Of a DNA stretch of 64,000 nucleotides, positions 29,824 through 40,334 are shown piece by piece. The notes beneath the pieces were generated by a model, which made no database searches, was not told the DNA's origin, and saw only the letters and a program-made list of their open reading frames with translations. Every line of letters starts with the position of its first letter. The stretch's first letter is position 1. The stretch comes from Conus ventricosus (taxonomy: Eukaryota > Mollusca > Gastropoda > Neogastropoda > Conidae). The stretch is from positions 23,995-87,994 of the forward strand of contig JAFLJL010014036.1 of the NCBI GenBank assembly GCA_018398815.1. The letters are read 5' to 3'. A program made the position numbers and the translations under genes.

Positions 29824-32800
29824 ATGGCTAAGACATATGAAGGACCAGACGAATTGTTTGAAGGAATGCTCGAGGGAGAGCGTTTGTCAAAAGCTTTAAA
29901 TGATATTGATCTAGAAGTCATTGATCCAACAAACGTACAGGCAAGTGTTGCTCATGCTATTTCTCAAGTTCCGGGTAAACTAACAATAGACCCGCCAGTT
30001 AAAGTACAGTTAGCTGTTTTAATCGACTATATAACAATAAATGAAGAAAATCTAAAAGTCTGGGTCTCAACTAAACAACAGGTTATTCTTTCTCGTAATG
30101 ACTTAACACCGGTTGCGCAGACCAACTGCTTACGCAGTTTGATGTGGCCGCCGAAGAAGCCAAAATGAGAGGCCCCGGTTGGTCAGAGAACGAAGTCTTA
30201 GAGATTAGATTAAAACAGGCTAAGTATGAGCCTATTGTAGGCAAGTCTTACATTCCACTACCTCCAGCATTAGTCGTAAAAAAAGCAGTTCTAAACATAA
30301 AGAATTATTCAGACAACAAATGTTTTATGTGGTGTGTTCTTGCAAGGCTGCATTACGTCCGCAAAAACGCAGAGAGAGTATCTAACTATGAACCTTACAT
30401 CAATGATCTTAACTTCAATGGAATATCCTTTCCTGTTAGCGTGGATTTCATTGATCAGTTTGAAGAACAAAACAAACCAATAACTGTCAATATCTACACA
30501 TGGGATGAGGAAACAAATTTGGTGCCTATTAGAGTGTCCAAGAACAGTCCAACAATAGGTGATCCAGACAAAAGCCATGTTGACTTACTACTGATGTTTT
30601 CACCAGCAGGACTACCTCATTACACATTGATACGTACGATGAGTAGACTAATGAAGCATACTTCAAAAGATCATGGCAAACAAGAATTCTGTAGAAAATG
30701 TTTAACAAGAATTCCATCAGATAAAGCTGCGCTTGAACATAAGAAACATTGTAGCAGCCCAGTTGACTGTAATACGGAACTAATTACGCCCCCAGAAGGC
30801 AGTAAAGTTAGTTTTAAGAACTGGAAACGGCTGCAAAATTCTCCATATGTTGTTTACGCAGACTTCGAGTCGCTTATTGTTCCCTATGAGGGGCCCAACC
30901 CCACAGAAACTTCCAAAAACAGACAAAAAGAGTAATCACCAGATTTGTTCATTTGCCTTCGTTATTGTCAGGTCGGATGGCGCTCATTCAACGCCAGAAT
31001 TATATAGAGGACCCGATGCTGCAAAATACTTCTTAGAACGCATGCAGCAAGTGCGTAACGCCTGTTCTAATAAACTGAATCTCTCAGACATTATTATGAC
31101 TCCTGAAGATCAACAACAGTATGACTCAGCCACACATTGTTGGATTTGCGGTTTAGGCCTCTCATCAGACGCAGAGAATCCGACAGTAAGAGACCATGAT
31201 CACATTAGCGGAAAGTTCAGAGGAGCTGCGCACAGTAAATGCAATCTTCAACTAAAGTTTGACCCAAAGACATGGAAGCTGCCCATCTTCTTTCATAACT
31301 TGCGGGGTTACGACTCTCACCTTATAATGCAAGCAGTAACCAGCGCCTTCAGGGTAGCATGCATTGCACAATCATCAGAAAAGTACATGTGCTTTAATCT
31401 GAATAACATGTCTTTTTATGACTCTATGCAACACATGATGGGTTCATTAGAGTCACTGGCTATGTCCTTAAAGTCCTGTCCAATAACGGAAGAATATTGT
31501 GACCCAACTCTCGTTAGAAAGGGCGTTTACCCTTATGAGTACATGAACAGTTGGGAAAGGTTTGACGAAGATACACTTCCACCTAAAGGCGCGTTCTTTT
31601 CTAGTCTTAGAGGAAAGGACATCAGTAATTCTGATTACCAGCATGCTCAAGAGCATGGCAGAAGTTAGAGTGTAAAACAATGGGAGACTATCATGACTCC
31701 TACTTAATGGCTGATGTATGTTTGTTGGCGGATATTTTTGAAATTATAGAAAGACCTGCATGAAACATTATAGCCTAGATCCCGCGCATTACATTTCTGC
31801 GCCCGGGATGAGTTGGGATGCTTTCTTAAAGTTTACTGGAGTACAGATTGATTTATTGTCAGATTTACCAATGATTCAGATGATTGAAAACGGATTGCGT
31901 GGAGGAATTAGTATGGCGTCGCATCATTACTGTAAAGCAAACAACAAATACTTGGACGACTATGATCCAAGTAAAAGGTCTAACTATCTCATGTATTTAG
32001 ATGCAAACAATCTGTATGGATGGGCAATGGCGCAATCACTTCCGTTACGCAACTTTAAAATGTACACAGAAGACAATCCGAAAAACATTCAAAAGGCATT
32101 AAAGTGGTTGAGCAGTCTAACGTCGGATCAACAGCGTGGTTTCATTCTAGAAGTTGACTTAGAATATCCTCAGAACTCCATGACCTGCATAATGACTACC
32201 CATTAGCTGCAGAAAGCCTAAAGATGGCAAAAACAGAACCACCTAAACTTGTGCCCAATCTTCGAGGTAAAAAAAATTATGTCTGTCATTACAGACTTCT
32301 ACAATTTTATTTAAGACAAGGTTTGAAGTTGACAGCTGTTCATCGTATAATTGCTTTTGATCAAGAACAGTTCATGAAACCATACATCATGAAGAACACT
32401 GATCTCAGAACTAAATCCACAGATGCTTCAGAAAAAGACTTTTTCAAGTTAATGAACAACAGCTGTTTTGGAAAGACTATGGAGAATCTGCACAAGCACA
32501 AAGATGTCAGATTAGTCACCAAAGAGAACGAAGCAATTAAGCTGACTTCAAAACCAAATTATCAGGACTTTAGAAGATTTCATGATCAGCTTTTTGGCAT
32601 AATGATGAAAAAAAAGAAAGTCAAATTGGACAAACCTGTTTTTATCGGGTTTACTGTTTTAGAATTATCAAAGCTTTTGATGTTAGAATTTCTTTATGAC
32701 TACTTTAAACGCGCGTATGCAGAGTCCAGAGTGCTTGACACAGATACAGATAGTTTTGTTATAGATATCCCTACTGAAGACATCTATAAAGACATGGAAA

Positions 32801-33228
32801 TCGAAGTAGCGAAAGGACATGCAGGATGGTACGACACGTCTGATTACCCTAAAGAATCGCCTTTACATTCACCCGTTAACAAGAAGGTTTTAGGAAAGAT
32901 GAAGGATGAATTATCAGGAGGGGTGATTAAGGAGTTTATTGGTTTAAGGTCGAAAATGTACAGTATTTCGAGCCAGGAGAAAATCATTAAGAAAGCAAAG
33001 GGAATATCTCGCAGTGTTGTGCAGTCAAACATATCACATGACAACTACAAAGAAGCATTCTTTGGCAATAAGACTTTTCATCATGTCAACGTAAAACTAC
33101 GATCTAATCTACATGAGATCAACACAACTGTTGTAACAAAGAAGTAATTAGATAGAACAAACACAAAACGTGTGTTTGTTAATCCAGAGTTTTCATATGC
33201 AATTGGGCATTGGAGAACCGTAAATTAA
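29824..33228 (+). pseudogene. polB: family B DNA polymerase (copy C, about six frameshifts and one stop)
   Basis: Frameshifts at about 30105, 30890, 31660, 31745 and 32175-32215 and a TAA at 33145 (copy A has TCG) break the gene. Every catalytic motif is still readable: Exo I YADFESL (about 30858), Cys/His block (31135-31245), Exo II FFHNLRGYDSHL (31288), Exo III region YLMADV (31705), Pol A YLDANNLYGWAM (31994), Pol B NNSCFGKTMEN (32455), Pol C DTDSFV (32743) and KMYS (32955). The C terminus reads VNPEFSYAIGHW and ends at the integrase stop. The N-terminal 340 residues carry a finger-like FCRKCL..HKKHC. About 1,130 residues in all. It would replicate the element by protein priming. Confidence 0.92.
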
Positions 33229-34180
33229 TTAAAGCGGAACTGTGTCTGGCGGGATTATCTGCAGTTCTTCCTTCACAAAAGATCTTTGAGGAGCTGGTTG
33301 TTTTGTTGCGTCAGTTTCTCGTTAATAATACACGGGCGGATTCATTTTTACAATTCTTTTTATTTCATATGGATCGACACTCCAAACTGGATCTGTTGCC
33401 CTGATGTGAGTGTCCCCTTCTGCTTCCCCCGGTAAATAAAGGTACCTTACTTTCAAACCAAATGGTAATAGTTTGCCGGATGAAGACTCTCCTTCAGCAA
33501 CATTTATTGTTTTTCTTTTGATTGCTTGTACTGGTTTTAGCCCTTTAAATTCTTCATTATTCATTGCGCGCAAAACTGAGGGCAGTCTTCTAACCCATTC
33601 TGTGTTGCGAGAATTGTCAATAAGCTCTCTGTGATACTGGTAGGAAAAAAGTCTTTCAGATAACTGTTTGTTAAAGTTTTCAACTAAAGCCTGTGATCTG
33701 TGAACCCCTGGGATGCCTCTTTTAACGGTAACTCTATGTTTTAACAATAATTGATTCACTCGGCCTTTAAATTCTTTTCCATCATCGACTTGAATCATGC
33801 GAGGGTAAGTTAGCGGGCCTCGTTGGTATATCAGTTGTATAGCGACAGCAACAGCAGAAGCACTCTTTTGTGTTAATGGTTCCGCATCTTTGTATCTTGA
33901 AGCTATGTCAATGACTGTGAGTGCGTACTTAAATCTTTTTCGTCTAATCGTATCATGGGGTTAAATATAGAAGATCCATTTGATGGGTGTGTCATTCGGT
34001 ATTGTATTCACAAAGTGTGGTCTCTGTATTCGTCTAGGGGCAGGTAAATAAATTTGCCAAATCGCTTGTTTAGATAACCATTCCTTTGCTGTTTGTTCAC
34101 TGACCCCGCTGCTTGGCTTAGCTTTTTTATTGCCGTGATTCCCTTCCAATATCTTTTGGCGAATAATAGATTTTGTTCAT
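33229..34180 (-). pseudogene. retroviral-type (DDE) integrase (copy C, frameshifted)
   Basis: About 315 residues. The N-terminal domain has GVSEQTAKEWLSKQAIWQI and an IYLPAPRRIQRPHF lead-in. The core has a YALTVIDIASRYKDAEPL block, IQVDDGKEF with the second aspartate position and VHRSQALVENFNKQL with the glutamate, 35 residues further on. The C-terminal part has PFGLKVRYLYLPGEAEGD and VWSVDPYEIKRIV, typical of a small beta-barrel C-terminal domain. The 158-codon frame 33322-33798 is intact; frames shift at about 33960 and near the start. Integrases of this type insert Polintons and make short target duplications. Its stop abuts the polymerase stop. Confidence 0.85.
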
Positions 34181-34187
34181 TTTTTAT

Positions 34188-34595
34188 TCAGCCAATATTA
34201 TGCGCAACAAAATACACAACAGTCATGCCAAAGACAATAAACGCGATTTCTTGCATCTTTTGTTTTTCTGATGGTTGATAAAAGTCACTGAATTTTGGTG
34301 GGGGCAATGTTTCGATTGGTTTGCCTGTTACAAGATAATATTCTTTTATTGCCTGGTTAACATCTTTAAATGTGTAAGCTGCATGTCCCTGTTTTTTCAG
34401 GGTATCGTTAATAAAATCTAACTGCTCAATTCTCTGCTTTTCATAGCGATCTTGTGCTGCAGCTAGTTGCTCCACAGCTTTGTTATGTCTTTTTCTCTCA
34501 CCGTCGTCCCGTAGTTTACTAAATGCGTAATTACTTCCGCTAAAAGCGAGCGCATTCACCACAGCGCCACCTATCATCATTACGAGTGAAGCCAT
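34188..34595 (-). CDS. 135-aa element protein (copy C, intact)
   Basis: Intact ORF. A small-residue N-terminal hydrophobic stretch (ASLVMMIGGAVVNALAFSG), a charged helix with KRHNKAVEQLAAAQDRYEKQ, then HAAYTFKDVNQAIKEYYLVTG and PPPKFSDFY, and a C-terminal membrane span IAFIVFGMTVVYFVAHN. Preceded by CATTTATAAAAA. It starts 25 bases after the 75-aa gene stop and ends 8 bases before the integrase ATG, so the three minus-strand genes read as one block. Function unknown; the two hydrophobic ends suggest a membrane or virion protein. Confidence 0.75.
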   Translation of the reverse strand: MASLVMMIGGAVVNALAFSGSNYAFSKLRDDGERKRHNKAVEQLAAAQDRYEKQRIEQLDFINDTLKKQGHAAYTFKDVNQAIKEYYLVTGKPIETLPPPKFSDFYQPSEKQKMQEIAFIVFGMTVVYFVAHNIG

Positions 34596-34619
34596 TTTTT
34601 ATAAATGTATTTTTTTAAT

Positions 34620-34849
34620 TTACATATCAATACTGTCAGGAATTATTTTTTGCTTAACTAGAAAATCTTTCGTAGCGAACGAAGCTGCAATGATAGCAAT
34701 CAGTTTTGCCGAATCCTCAAAGTCTAGTTTGCCAAGATCCGCTGGTTTTATTTTTAACAGGCTTTTAAAAGCATTGTGTATCCTATACTTAGACCTCCAA
34801 TAACAGCAGAATGGTATACAAGGTTGGCAACAGTTTTTTCGGCGCTCAT
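34620..34849 (-). pseudogene. about 75-aa two-span protein (copy C, one frameshift)
   Basis: Opens MSAEKTVANLVYHSAVIGG, shifts frame after GLSIGYT, and continues with KIKPADLGKLDFEDSAKL and IAIIAASFATKDFLVKQK. Copy E shows the same order. Two weak hydrophobic segments. Function unknown. Confidence 0.6.
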
Positions 34850-34883
34850 TTTTAAAAACAAAATAATTATAATTAATAAAAAC
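34850..34883. promoter_or_regulatory. 34-bp AT-rich leader between divergent small genes
   Basis: Between the divergent ATGs of the 75-aa and 150-aa genes lie 34 bases of almost pure A/T, with TTTTTAAAAACAAA and AATTAATAAAAAC. Position and composition match the other divergent leaders in the element. Confidence 0.4.
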
Positions 34884-35408
34884 ATGAACACCGATGATCT
34901 ATTAAACCTTCCTGAACTTATGATTACAAATGACCAGGTTGATGACCAAGCTATTATGCCCAAAAAAGGAAAGGCTGTATTCTTTGGCAGCATGTGGAAA
35001 AACAAAACAGTTCCTCGGAACTGAATTCAGCATAGAACAGATTCAACAGATGTCGCCACAAAACATTATAAAGTATCATAACAGGTATGAAGCGCAACTT
35101 GGATCAAGAATGGTAAAAAGTGTCGGGCAAAGGTTCTTAGTTTGTACACTAAACTAGTTAGTAGATTTGCTCCCATTGATTCTGAACAAGATTTTATGTA
35201 TGATTTAACGCAGGATCCAGTTTTAACAAAGACATTAGAGTCTCTAGGATGTGATCTATATTACAGATTTGGAACATTGTTATCGCCGTTAATCATGGGA
35301 TTAATAACTTTTAATCATATAGATTTTATTTCCCTTAAAAATGACCGAGCCAGAAAAACAGCAGAATCAGAATCAGAAAACATTGAATCAGGTGAAAGTG
35401 GTCACTAA
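34884..35408 (+). pseudogene. about 150-aa element protein (copy C, two frameshifts)
   Basis: Opens MNTDDLLNLPELMITNDQ and AIMPKKGKAVFFGSM; shifts frame near 35010, then EFSIEQIQQMSPQNI and YHNRYEAQLGSRMVKSVG, and shifts again near 35125 to LYTKLVSRFAPIDSEQDF, DLTQDPVLTKTLESLGC and a membrane segment LLSPLIMGLITFNHIDF. The tail overlaps the 151-aa gene by 68 bases. Function unknown. Confidence 0.6.
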
Positions 35409-35796
35409 AACACCTCATCCGGGACGCATTGCGGCAGGAAAAAAATTAGCTGAGTGGAACAAACAAAAAAAATTACAGTTACAATCACAGAATATAGCTC
35501 ATAATGAAAACATAACGCCGCCAACAGTTGTTTCAATGCCGGCTATAAAAACACCAGTTGATTCAAGGCCTACAGCCCCAAAGCCTTCATGGAATATTGA
35601 ACTTAAAACTGTTGCCATTTTTAGCGCCCTTGTTGTTGTTGGGGGCGGTTATTACGGTTATAAAATATATAAACAAAAACAACAAGAACCAAACCAGTCC
35701 AAACAATCTCAACCACTAAATACAACAGACGAACACAAAAGCACGCCAGGACCGCCAACAACAAAAGATCATTTTGATCCATTTCAGATGCAATAA
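35341..35796 (+). CDS. 151-aa single-membrane-span protein (copy C, intact)
   Basis: Intact ORF. Polar Gln/Asn/Lys-rich N terminus, GRIAAGKKLAEWNKQKK, a proline-containing middle, a membrane span TVAIFSALVVVGGGYYGYK near residue 90-110, and a polar C terminus ending PTTKDHFDPFQMQ. No family recognised. The start overlaps the preceding gene, which suggests coupled or leaky expression. Counterparts at 10830-11317, 25673-26155 and 45211-45683. Confidence 0.7.
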   Translation: MTEPEKQQNQNQKTLNQVKVVTKTPHPGRIAAGKKLAEWNKQKKLQLQSQNIAHNENITPPTVVSMPAIKTPVDSRPTAPKPSWNIELKTVAIFSALVVVGGGYYGYKIYKQKQQEPNQSKQSQPLNTTDEHKSTPGPPTTKDHFDPFQMQ

Positions 35797-35835
35797 TATT
35801 TTAAGAACTTAAATTTTTTTTGATAAAAATAGACC

Positions 35836-36080
35836 ATGGCGGATTATTATTTGTTTAAAATGATGGAGTCAATAAATAAAGACATGGAGTCTATAAAAGA
35901 CATTTCCATAGACCAGAATTGTAATCAATGCGGTTGCTTACAATGCAAGAACTTCATTAAGATCTATGCTAACCAATCTCGCGCCAAGGACGCTGAGCAA
36001 GACATCCTCAACGATGGCGTGTTTTTTTGAGGCGTGTGTTGTACTATATTAGACATTAACTATTTAAGATAAAAACATAG
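35836..36080 (+). pseudogene. 72-aa Cys-cluster protein (copy C, one extra T)
   Basis: Opens MADYYLFKMMESINKDMES and includes DQNCNQCGCLQCKNF. An extra T in GTGTTTTTTTGAGG near 36025 ends the frame 64 codons in; the other frame continues to a stop at 36078-36080. Preceded by TTTTGATAAAAATAGACC. Confidence 0.65.
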
Positions 36081-36099
36081 ATTGTCTTGTTTTTTGATA

Positions 36100-36430
36100 A
36101 TTTATAAGATAACTTAAAATTAAGAACTTAGTTGTACTTAGAGGATGACTTAGTTATGATCTTGAGGTAAACTTAAGTAAGAACTTGAGTAAAAACTTGA
36201 GTAAGAACTTGTGGATGACTTGAGGATGACTTGAGGATGACTTGAGTAAGAACTTGTGGATGACTTGAGATGACTTGAGGATAACTTGAGGATGACTTGA
36301 GGATGACTTGAGGATGACTTAAGGATGACTTAAGGATGACTTAAGGATGACTTAAGTAAGAACTTGTGGATGACTTGAGGATGACTTGAGGGCAACTTGA
36401 GTAAGAACTTAGAAGTGACTTGGGTGACTT
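36100..36430. repeat. AACTTGAGGATG-type subterminal repeat array (copy C)
   Basis: About 330 bases made mostly of an 11-base GAGGATGACTT unit mixed with AAGTAAGAACTTG units. This is the longest and most regular example of the array present at the same place in copies A, B and E. Confidence 0.9.
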
Positions 36431-36478
36431 GAGTGTGTGCATGCGCGGGGTGGGGCGGGGTAGGTGTGTGCGCGCGCC
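36431..36478. repeat. G-rich block next to the subterminal array (copy C)
   Basis: GCATGCGCGGGGTGGGGCGG and TAGGTGTGTGCGCGCGCCC. The reverse complement of this kind of sequence occurs at 10319-10380 and 44500-44650. Four or more G tracts could form a G-quadruplex. Confidence 0.6.
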
Positions 36479-36582
36479 CTTTGATTATTTATAAGAAACA
36501 GATGTTCAGAATATAATATAGTTATTATCAGTAAAAATGCTATAATTTTAAAACAACTACAAATTATAATAATAAACTTACC

Positions 36583-36854
36583 TTAAATGTCTTGTGAATC
36601 CTCTGCCGCATCCCATTGAATATTTAATTCATCAAGAGCAGCTTTCACATTTTTTTCTTTATCAATCAATGATTTTAATTTTTGTCCTTCTAGTTTTACT
36701 CTTCTTCTTGTTTCACTCTTTGTCTCTTTATCTTTCTCAACTCTTTTCTTTTTTTCGCTATTTGATCTTCTAAATGTTCTTTTTTAAGTGGAACGCTGGC
36801 TAAAAAACTTTCAACAGTTCTTGATGTTCCCGATGTTGTTGCCTGATCCGTCAT
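36583..36854 (-). pseudogene. possible small coiled-coil protein in the variable zone of copy C (one frameshift)
   Basis: ATG at 36854 opens MTDQATTSGTSRTVESFLA and a lysine/glutamate-rich helix; a run of seven A near 36755 shifts the frame, and the other frame continues to KAALDELNIQWDAAEDSQDI with a stop at 36583-36585. About 90 residues if joined. The stop is followed by a GTAAGT, a possible splice donor. It occurs in no other copy here, so it could be cargo or a host exon fragment. Function unknown. Confidence 0.4.
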
Positions 36855-37353
36855 TTTAAAACTGACTGCATGTCTCCGTAACTATAAACAGTGCCAATAC
36901 CTTTTTATATGTCAACCCCCAAAAACAATGTCAACCCCAGGAACAATGTCACATGTCAAACCGAAAATAAATGGGCCGCACACGCAGAAGTAAGTCACAA
37001 AACTTGCTTTAACATAGTATTCTTTGAGCTTGTCAACGCCTTTATTCCGATTGTTTGGTGTCGCAAAGGGTGCAGTGTAGATTAAAGCAACAAAGCCGGT
37101 GATTGGTCAAACACTGTGTGGTGGTGGTGGTGGTGGGTGGTGGCGGTGGTGGTGGTGGTAACAGGTTTCTCAGGACAGCCAGAAAGCCCACCCCCTAAAC
37201 ACAGGGGCAACGCCCCTAATTGCTGGTGTTGGCAGTAAGAACATAAAAAGGGCCTGACACCGCCTAGCTCTGGCTAATACGCCCCCCCCCCCCCCCACCA
37301 CAATCTACAGCCCCTATTACAGCAGTGTTGTTTGTGGGTATCGCTTTCCTGTT

Positions 37354-37555
<202 letters not shown>

Positions 37556-37732
37556 TATGTGTGTTTGTGTGTATGTGTGTTTGTGCATTAGTAACAGCTG
37601 TAGCTTGCAACCCGAGCTGTGCTTGTTTTGTACTGTTCACTACCCTCTTCCTCTGTCCCATTTTCATTTATTCTTTTCCTCCAGTCTCTTATTCTTATTT
37701 ATCTAATTTCCAGATTTAGGTAGGATAACAAG

Positions 37733-37949
37733 TTTCGGAGCAAAAATAAACTCAGTTTTAAAAGACAGAGACTCATTTGATGAATGTTTTGCACAAAAAT
37801 GATGTTATTGAAAATGATCAGGAAAAACACAGGATTAAGCAAAACTGAAATCTGAAAAGTTTAGTAAATTAGTAATGAAAACGGATAATCCTACACAGTA
37901 TGTATGTTTGTAGGGTCGTTATTTTTTGGTTATTGAAGTCTTACTTATC
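37733..37949 (+). repeat. inverted ATPase 3' end, part of copy C's terminal repeat
   Basis: Matches the last 250 bases of the ATPase gene and its flank, with an internal deletion joining ACTCAGTTTTAAAAGAC to AGAGACTCATTTGATGAATG. It ends in GTTATTGAAGTCTTACTT next to the hairpin. Confidence 0.8.
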
Positions 37950-38001
37950 AGAGAACGTAAAAATACTAATCCTGGGTCACTTCGTCCGAAACTGGTTGAG
38001 T
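37950..38001. repeat. truncated hairpin terminus (copy C right end)
   Basis: Only the inner arm and loop survive (AGAGAACGTAAAAATACTAA to GGTTGAG). The next 20 bases repeat the inner flank TTATTGAAGTCTTACTTGTC, followed by AGAGAA, as if a second terminus had been joined at the loop. Confidence 0.7.
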
Positions 38002-38308
38002 TATTGAAGTCTTACTTGTCAGAGAATAAGGTTGGGTTAACCTGGTCAAGTAAGCGCCACCATCCCCGCCTTATGGTGGTTACAGTTAGTTAATTACAGG
38101 TATCGCATGAGCCACCCAGGACCGCTGTGCATGGTACTACCTGCAGCAAACCCCAAGCCCTCTAATTAGGGTTGTGTTCGCACAGGGTCAGCCAAGTCTT
38201 AGTTTGATGACTGTCTCCGCAAAAATGATGTTATTGAAAATGACTGTCTGCGCGAAAATGATGTTATTGATAATGATCAGAAAAACGCGGAAAAACTGAA
38301 ATCTGAAA

Positions 38309-38627
38309 AAATCTTAAATAAATGTTAGCGAACCGCCCAGAGAACGTGGACAAACGAGTTACAAGAGAAAACACGACGCGTTTCGACCTCTTAGGTCTTC
38401 GTCTGGTGATAAACAAACGAGTAAAACAACGAAAATTCACTTAACGCCTTCTTCCTTGCGCTGAAGCCTGAACGATCTAAAGCGACCAAAGCTAAGTGAA
38501 TTTTCGTTGTTTTACTCGTTTGTTTATCACCAGACGAAGACCTAAGAGGTCGAAACGCGTCGTGTTTTCTCTTGTAACTCGTTTGTCCACGTTCTCTGGG
38601 CGGTTCGCTAACATTTATTTAAGATTT
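38309..38627. mobile_element. 319-bp foldback MITE with 135-bp near-perfect arms
   Basis: Left arm 38309-38443 (starting AAATCTTAAATAAATG) and right arm 38493-38627 (ending CATTTATTTAAGATTT) are essentially perfect reverse complements around a 49-base spacer. It interrupts the ATPase-end sequence of fragment D between CTGAAATCTGAAA and GTTTAG. Each arm contains GAAGACC..GGTCGAAA, a motif recalling hammerhead-type or Penelope-like sequences. No ORF. Confidence 0.9.
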
Positions 38628-38678
38628 GTTTAGATTTCCGCCTGCAGTCGTCTTGCTTTGCAACTGAAAAGTTTAGTT

Positions 38679-38788
38679 AGAGAACTAATAAATATTTATT
38701 CTGGCGTCAGCCGGTCTCAACCCGGTCGAAACTTGTTGAGACCGGGTTAAGACCGGTGTGAGCCAGAATGAATATTTATTAGTTCTCT
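38679..38788. repeat. hairpin terminus variant, 110 bp (fragment D)
   Basis: Outer ends AGAGAACTAATAAATATT and its complement; the inner stem uses a GGTCTCAACCCGGTC-like sequence instead of CACTTTCGCCC. The stem still pairs over about 48 bases. Confidence 0.85.
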
Positions 38789-38839
38789 CTCCGGCACTCA
38801 GTGGTCTGAATTCCACTCTGTGTTGGTAGAAGAGGTCCG

Positions 38840-40334
38840 GAAAATCTTGAAGCAAGTCACTGTCAAAACATGTGAACTTGACCCTCTCCCCTCATCCCTT
38901 CTTACCTGTTGTCTTGACGATGTCCTCCCATACTTTACATCCATTATTAATGATTGTTTGTGATCAGGTTGTTTTCCCACTCTTTTCAAATCTGCAGTTG
39001 TCAGACCTATCCTGAAGAAGCAAAATTTAGATCCCGAAAATTTGGAGAACTACAGACCCCTCTCTAATCTCCAGTTTCTTTCCAAAATGATTGAAAAAGT
39101 TGTTCTCGCCCAACTGTCTGAACATCTTTCTGTAAACAGTCTCTTGTATTCAAACCAGTCAGCCTACCGGGCTGGTCATAGCACCAAGACAGCACTTCTG
39201 AAGACAGCTCCTCACAGCTCTTGATGGAAACAAAGTTTCTCTTCTCTCTGCCCTTGGTTTGTCTGCTGCCTTTGATACAGTAGTTCACTCCGTTCTCCTC
39301 TCTAGACTCAACACTTCTTTTGGTCTTTCTGGTTCTGTCCTTTCATGGTTCTCTTCATATCTCTCTGATCGCACGCAAACTGTTTCAGTGAATGGTGGTA
39401 AGTCTCCAGCAAGAGCACTTCAGTTTGGTGTCGCTCAGGGATTCTGTCCTGGGACCGGTTTAGTTTGTGCTATACACCCAGCCTCTCTCAGCCATTATCA
39501 GCCAACACTCTCTCCTTCACCATTGCTTTTCAGATGACAACCAGCTGTATATCTCTGCCCATCTCAGTCAGCTTCATGAAATATATATTCTCCTCTTCTC
39601 AAGCGTGCATTTCCGATGTTAAATCATGGATGCACAATAACAAACTACAACTTAACGCAGACAAAACTGAAATAATCGTGGCTGCTCATAACCTCGGCGT
39701 TACACTCGACCAAACTTTCACTTTCAAACAACATTTCTCTAATGTGTGCAAGTCCTGCTACCTGGAACTTCGTAGTATCAGCTCAGTTCGCTGCTTCCTC
39801 ACTCAAAATGTCCTGAAGACTCTAATCTGTGCTTTCGTTCTGTCTTGGCTCGACTATTGTAACTCCCTTCTTGCCGGTTGTCCCTTAAGGCTCATCTCTA
39901 AACTTCCAAAAGTTCAGAACAATGCCTCCCGTCTGATCTCCCGCTCCTCTAGATCTGATCACTTATCACCAATTCTGTCGTCCTTACACTGGCTCCCAAT
40001 TAAGTCTCGCATTGACTTTATAGTTCTCCTCCCGGTTTTCAAATCACTGAATAGTCTGGCTCCTCCTACCTCTCTGACCTCCTCCATCTCTATGTTCCGT
40101 CTGGCAACTTACACTCCGACCTCTCTGACGTCCTCCATCTCTATGTTCCGTCTCACAACTTACACTCCGACCTCTCTGACCTCCTCCATCTCTATGTTCC
40201 GTCTGGCAACTTACACTCCTACCTCTCTGACTTACGCTCATCCGCTGAATCTCACCTGCTTCGGCTCCCCTCCACTGGCCAGAAAACTCCAGGCCAGTGA
40301 TCTGTCATTGTTCAGTCACACGACCAGGGTTTGA
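38840..40334 (+). pseudogene. LINE reverse transcriptase (broken)
   Basis: Readable blocks in order: [79 protein letters not shown] (first catalytic aspartate), SWFSSYLSDRTQTVSVNG, a disrupted FADD-type region near 39525 where the frame shifts, SDVKSWMHNNKLQLNADKTE, and a C-terminal thumb region ILSSLHWLPIKSRIDFI. Stops at about 38960 and 39224 and shifts at about 39240 and 39530 inactivate it. Confidence 0.85.
40068..40235. repeat. 54-bp tandem duplication inside the LINE ORF
   Basis: Three consecutive 54-base units of CTCTGACCTCCTCCATCTCT, ATGTTCCGTCTGGCAACTTA, CACTCCGAC, plus part of a fourth, encoding repeats of an 18-residue TSLTSSISMFRLATYTP unit. The frame is kept across the units because 54 is divisible by three. 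Confidence 0.85.

Larger units (their letters stand above)
38002..38788. mobile_element. terminal fragment D of the same element family
   Basis: Contains the inner flank (38002-38021), sequence shared with the left ends of E (42405-42520) and F (63845-63930), including CCAAGCCCTCTAATTAGGG and GTTCGCACAG in the opposite orientation, then an ATPase 3' end with two tandem copies of a GCAAAAATGATGTTATTGA unit (38217-38270), a foldback MITE (38309-38627), and a hairpin terminus (38679-38788). No protein-coding gene remains. Confidence 0.65.

Noticed and set aside
33229..34180. Integrase as part of a retrovirus or Gypsy element
   Set aside because: No reverse transcriptase, protease or LTRs are linked to it, and it lies beside a DNA polymerase and capsid genes in all copies.
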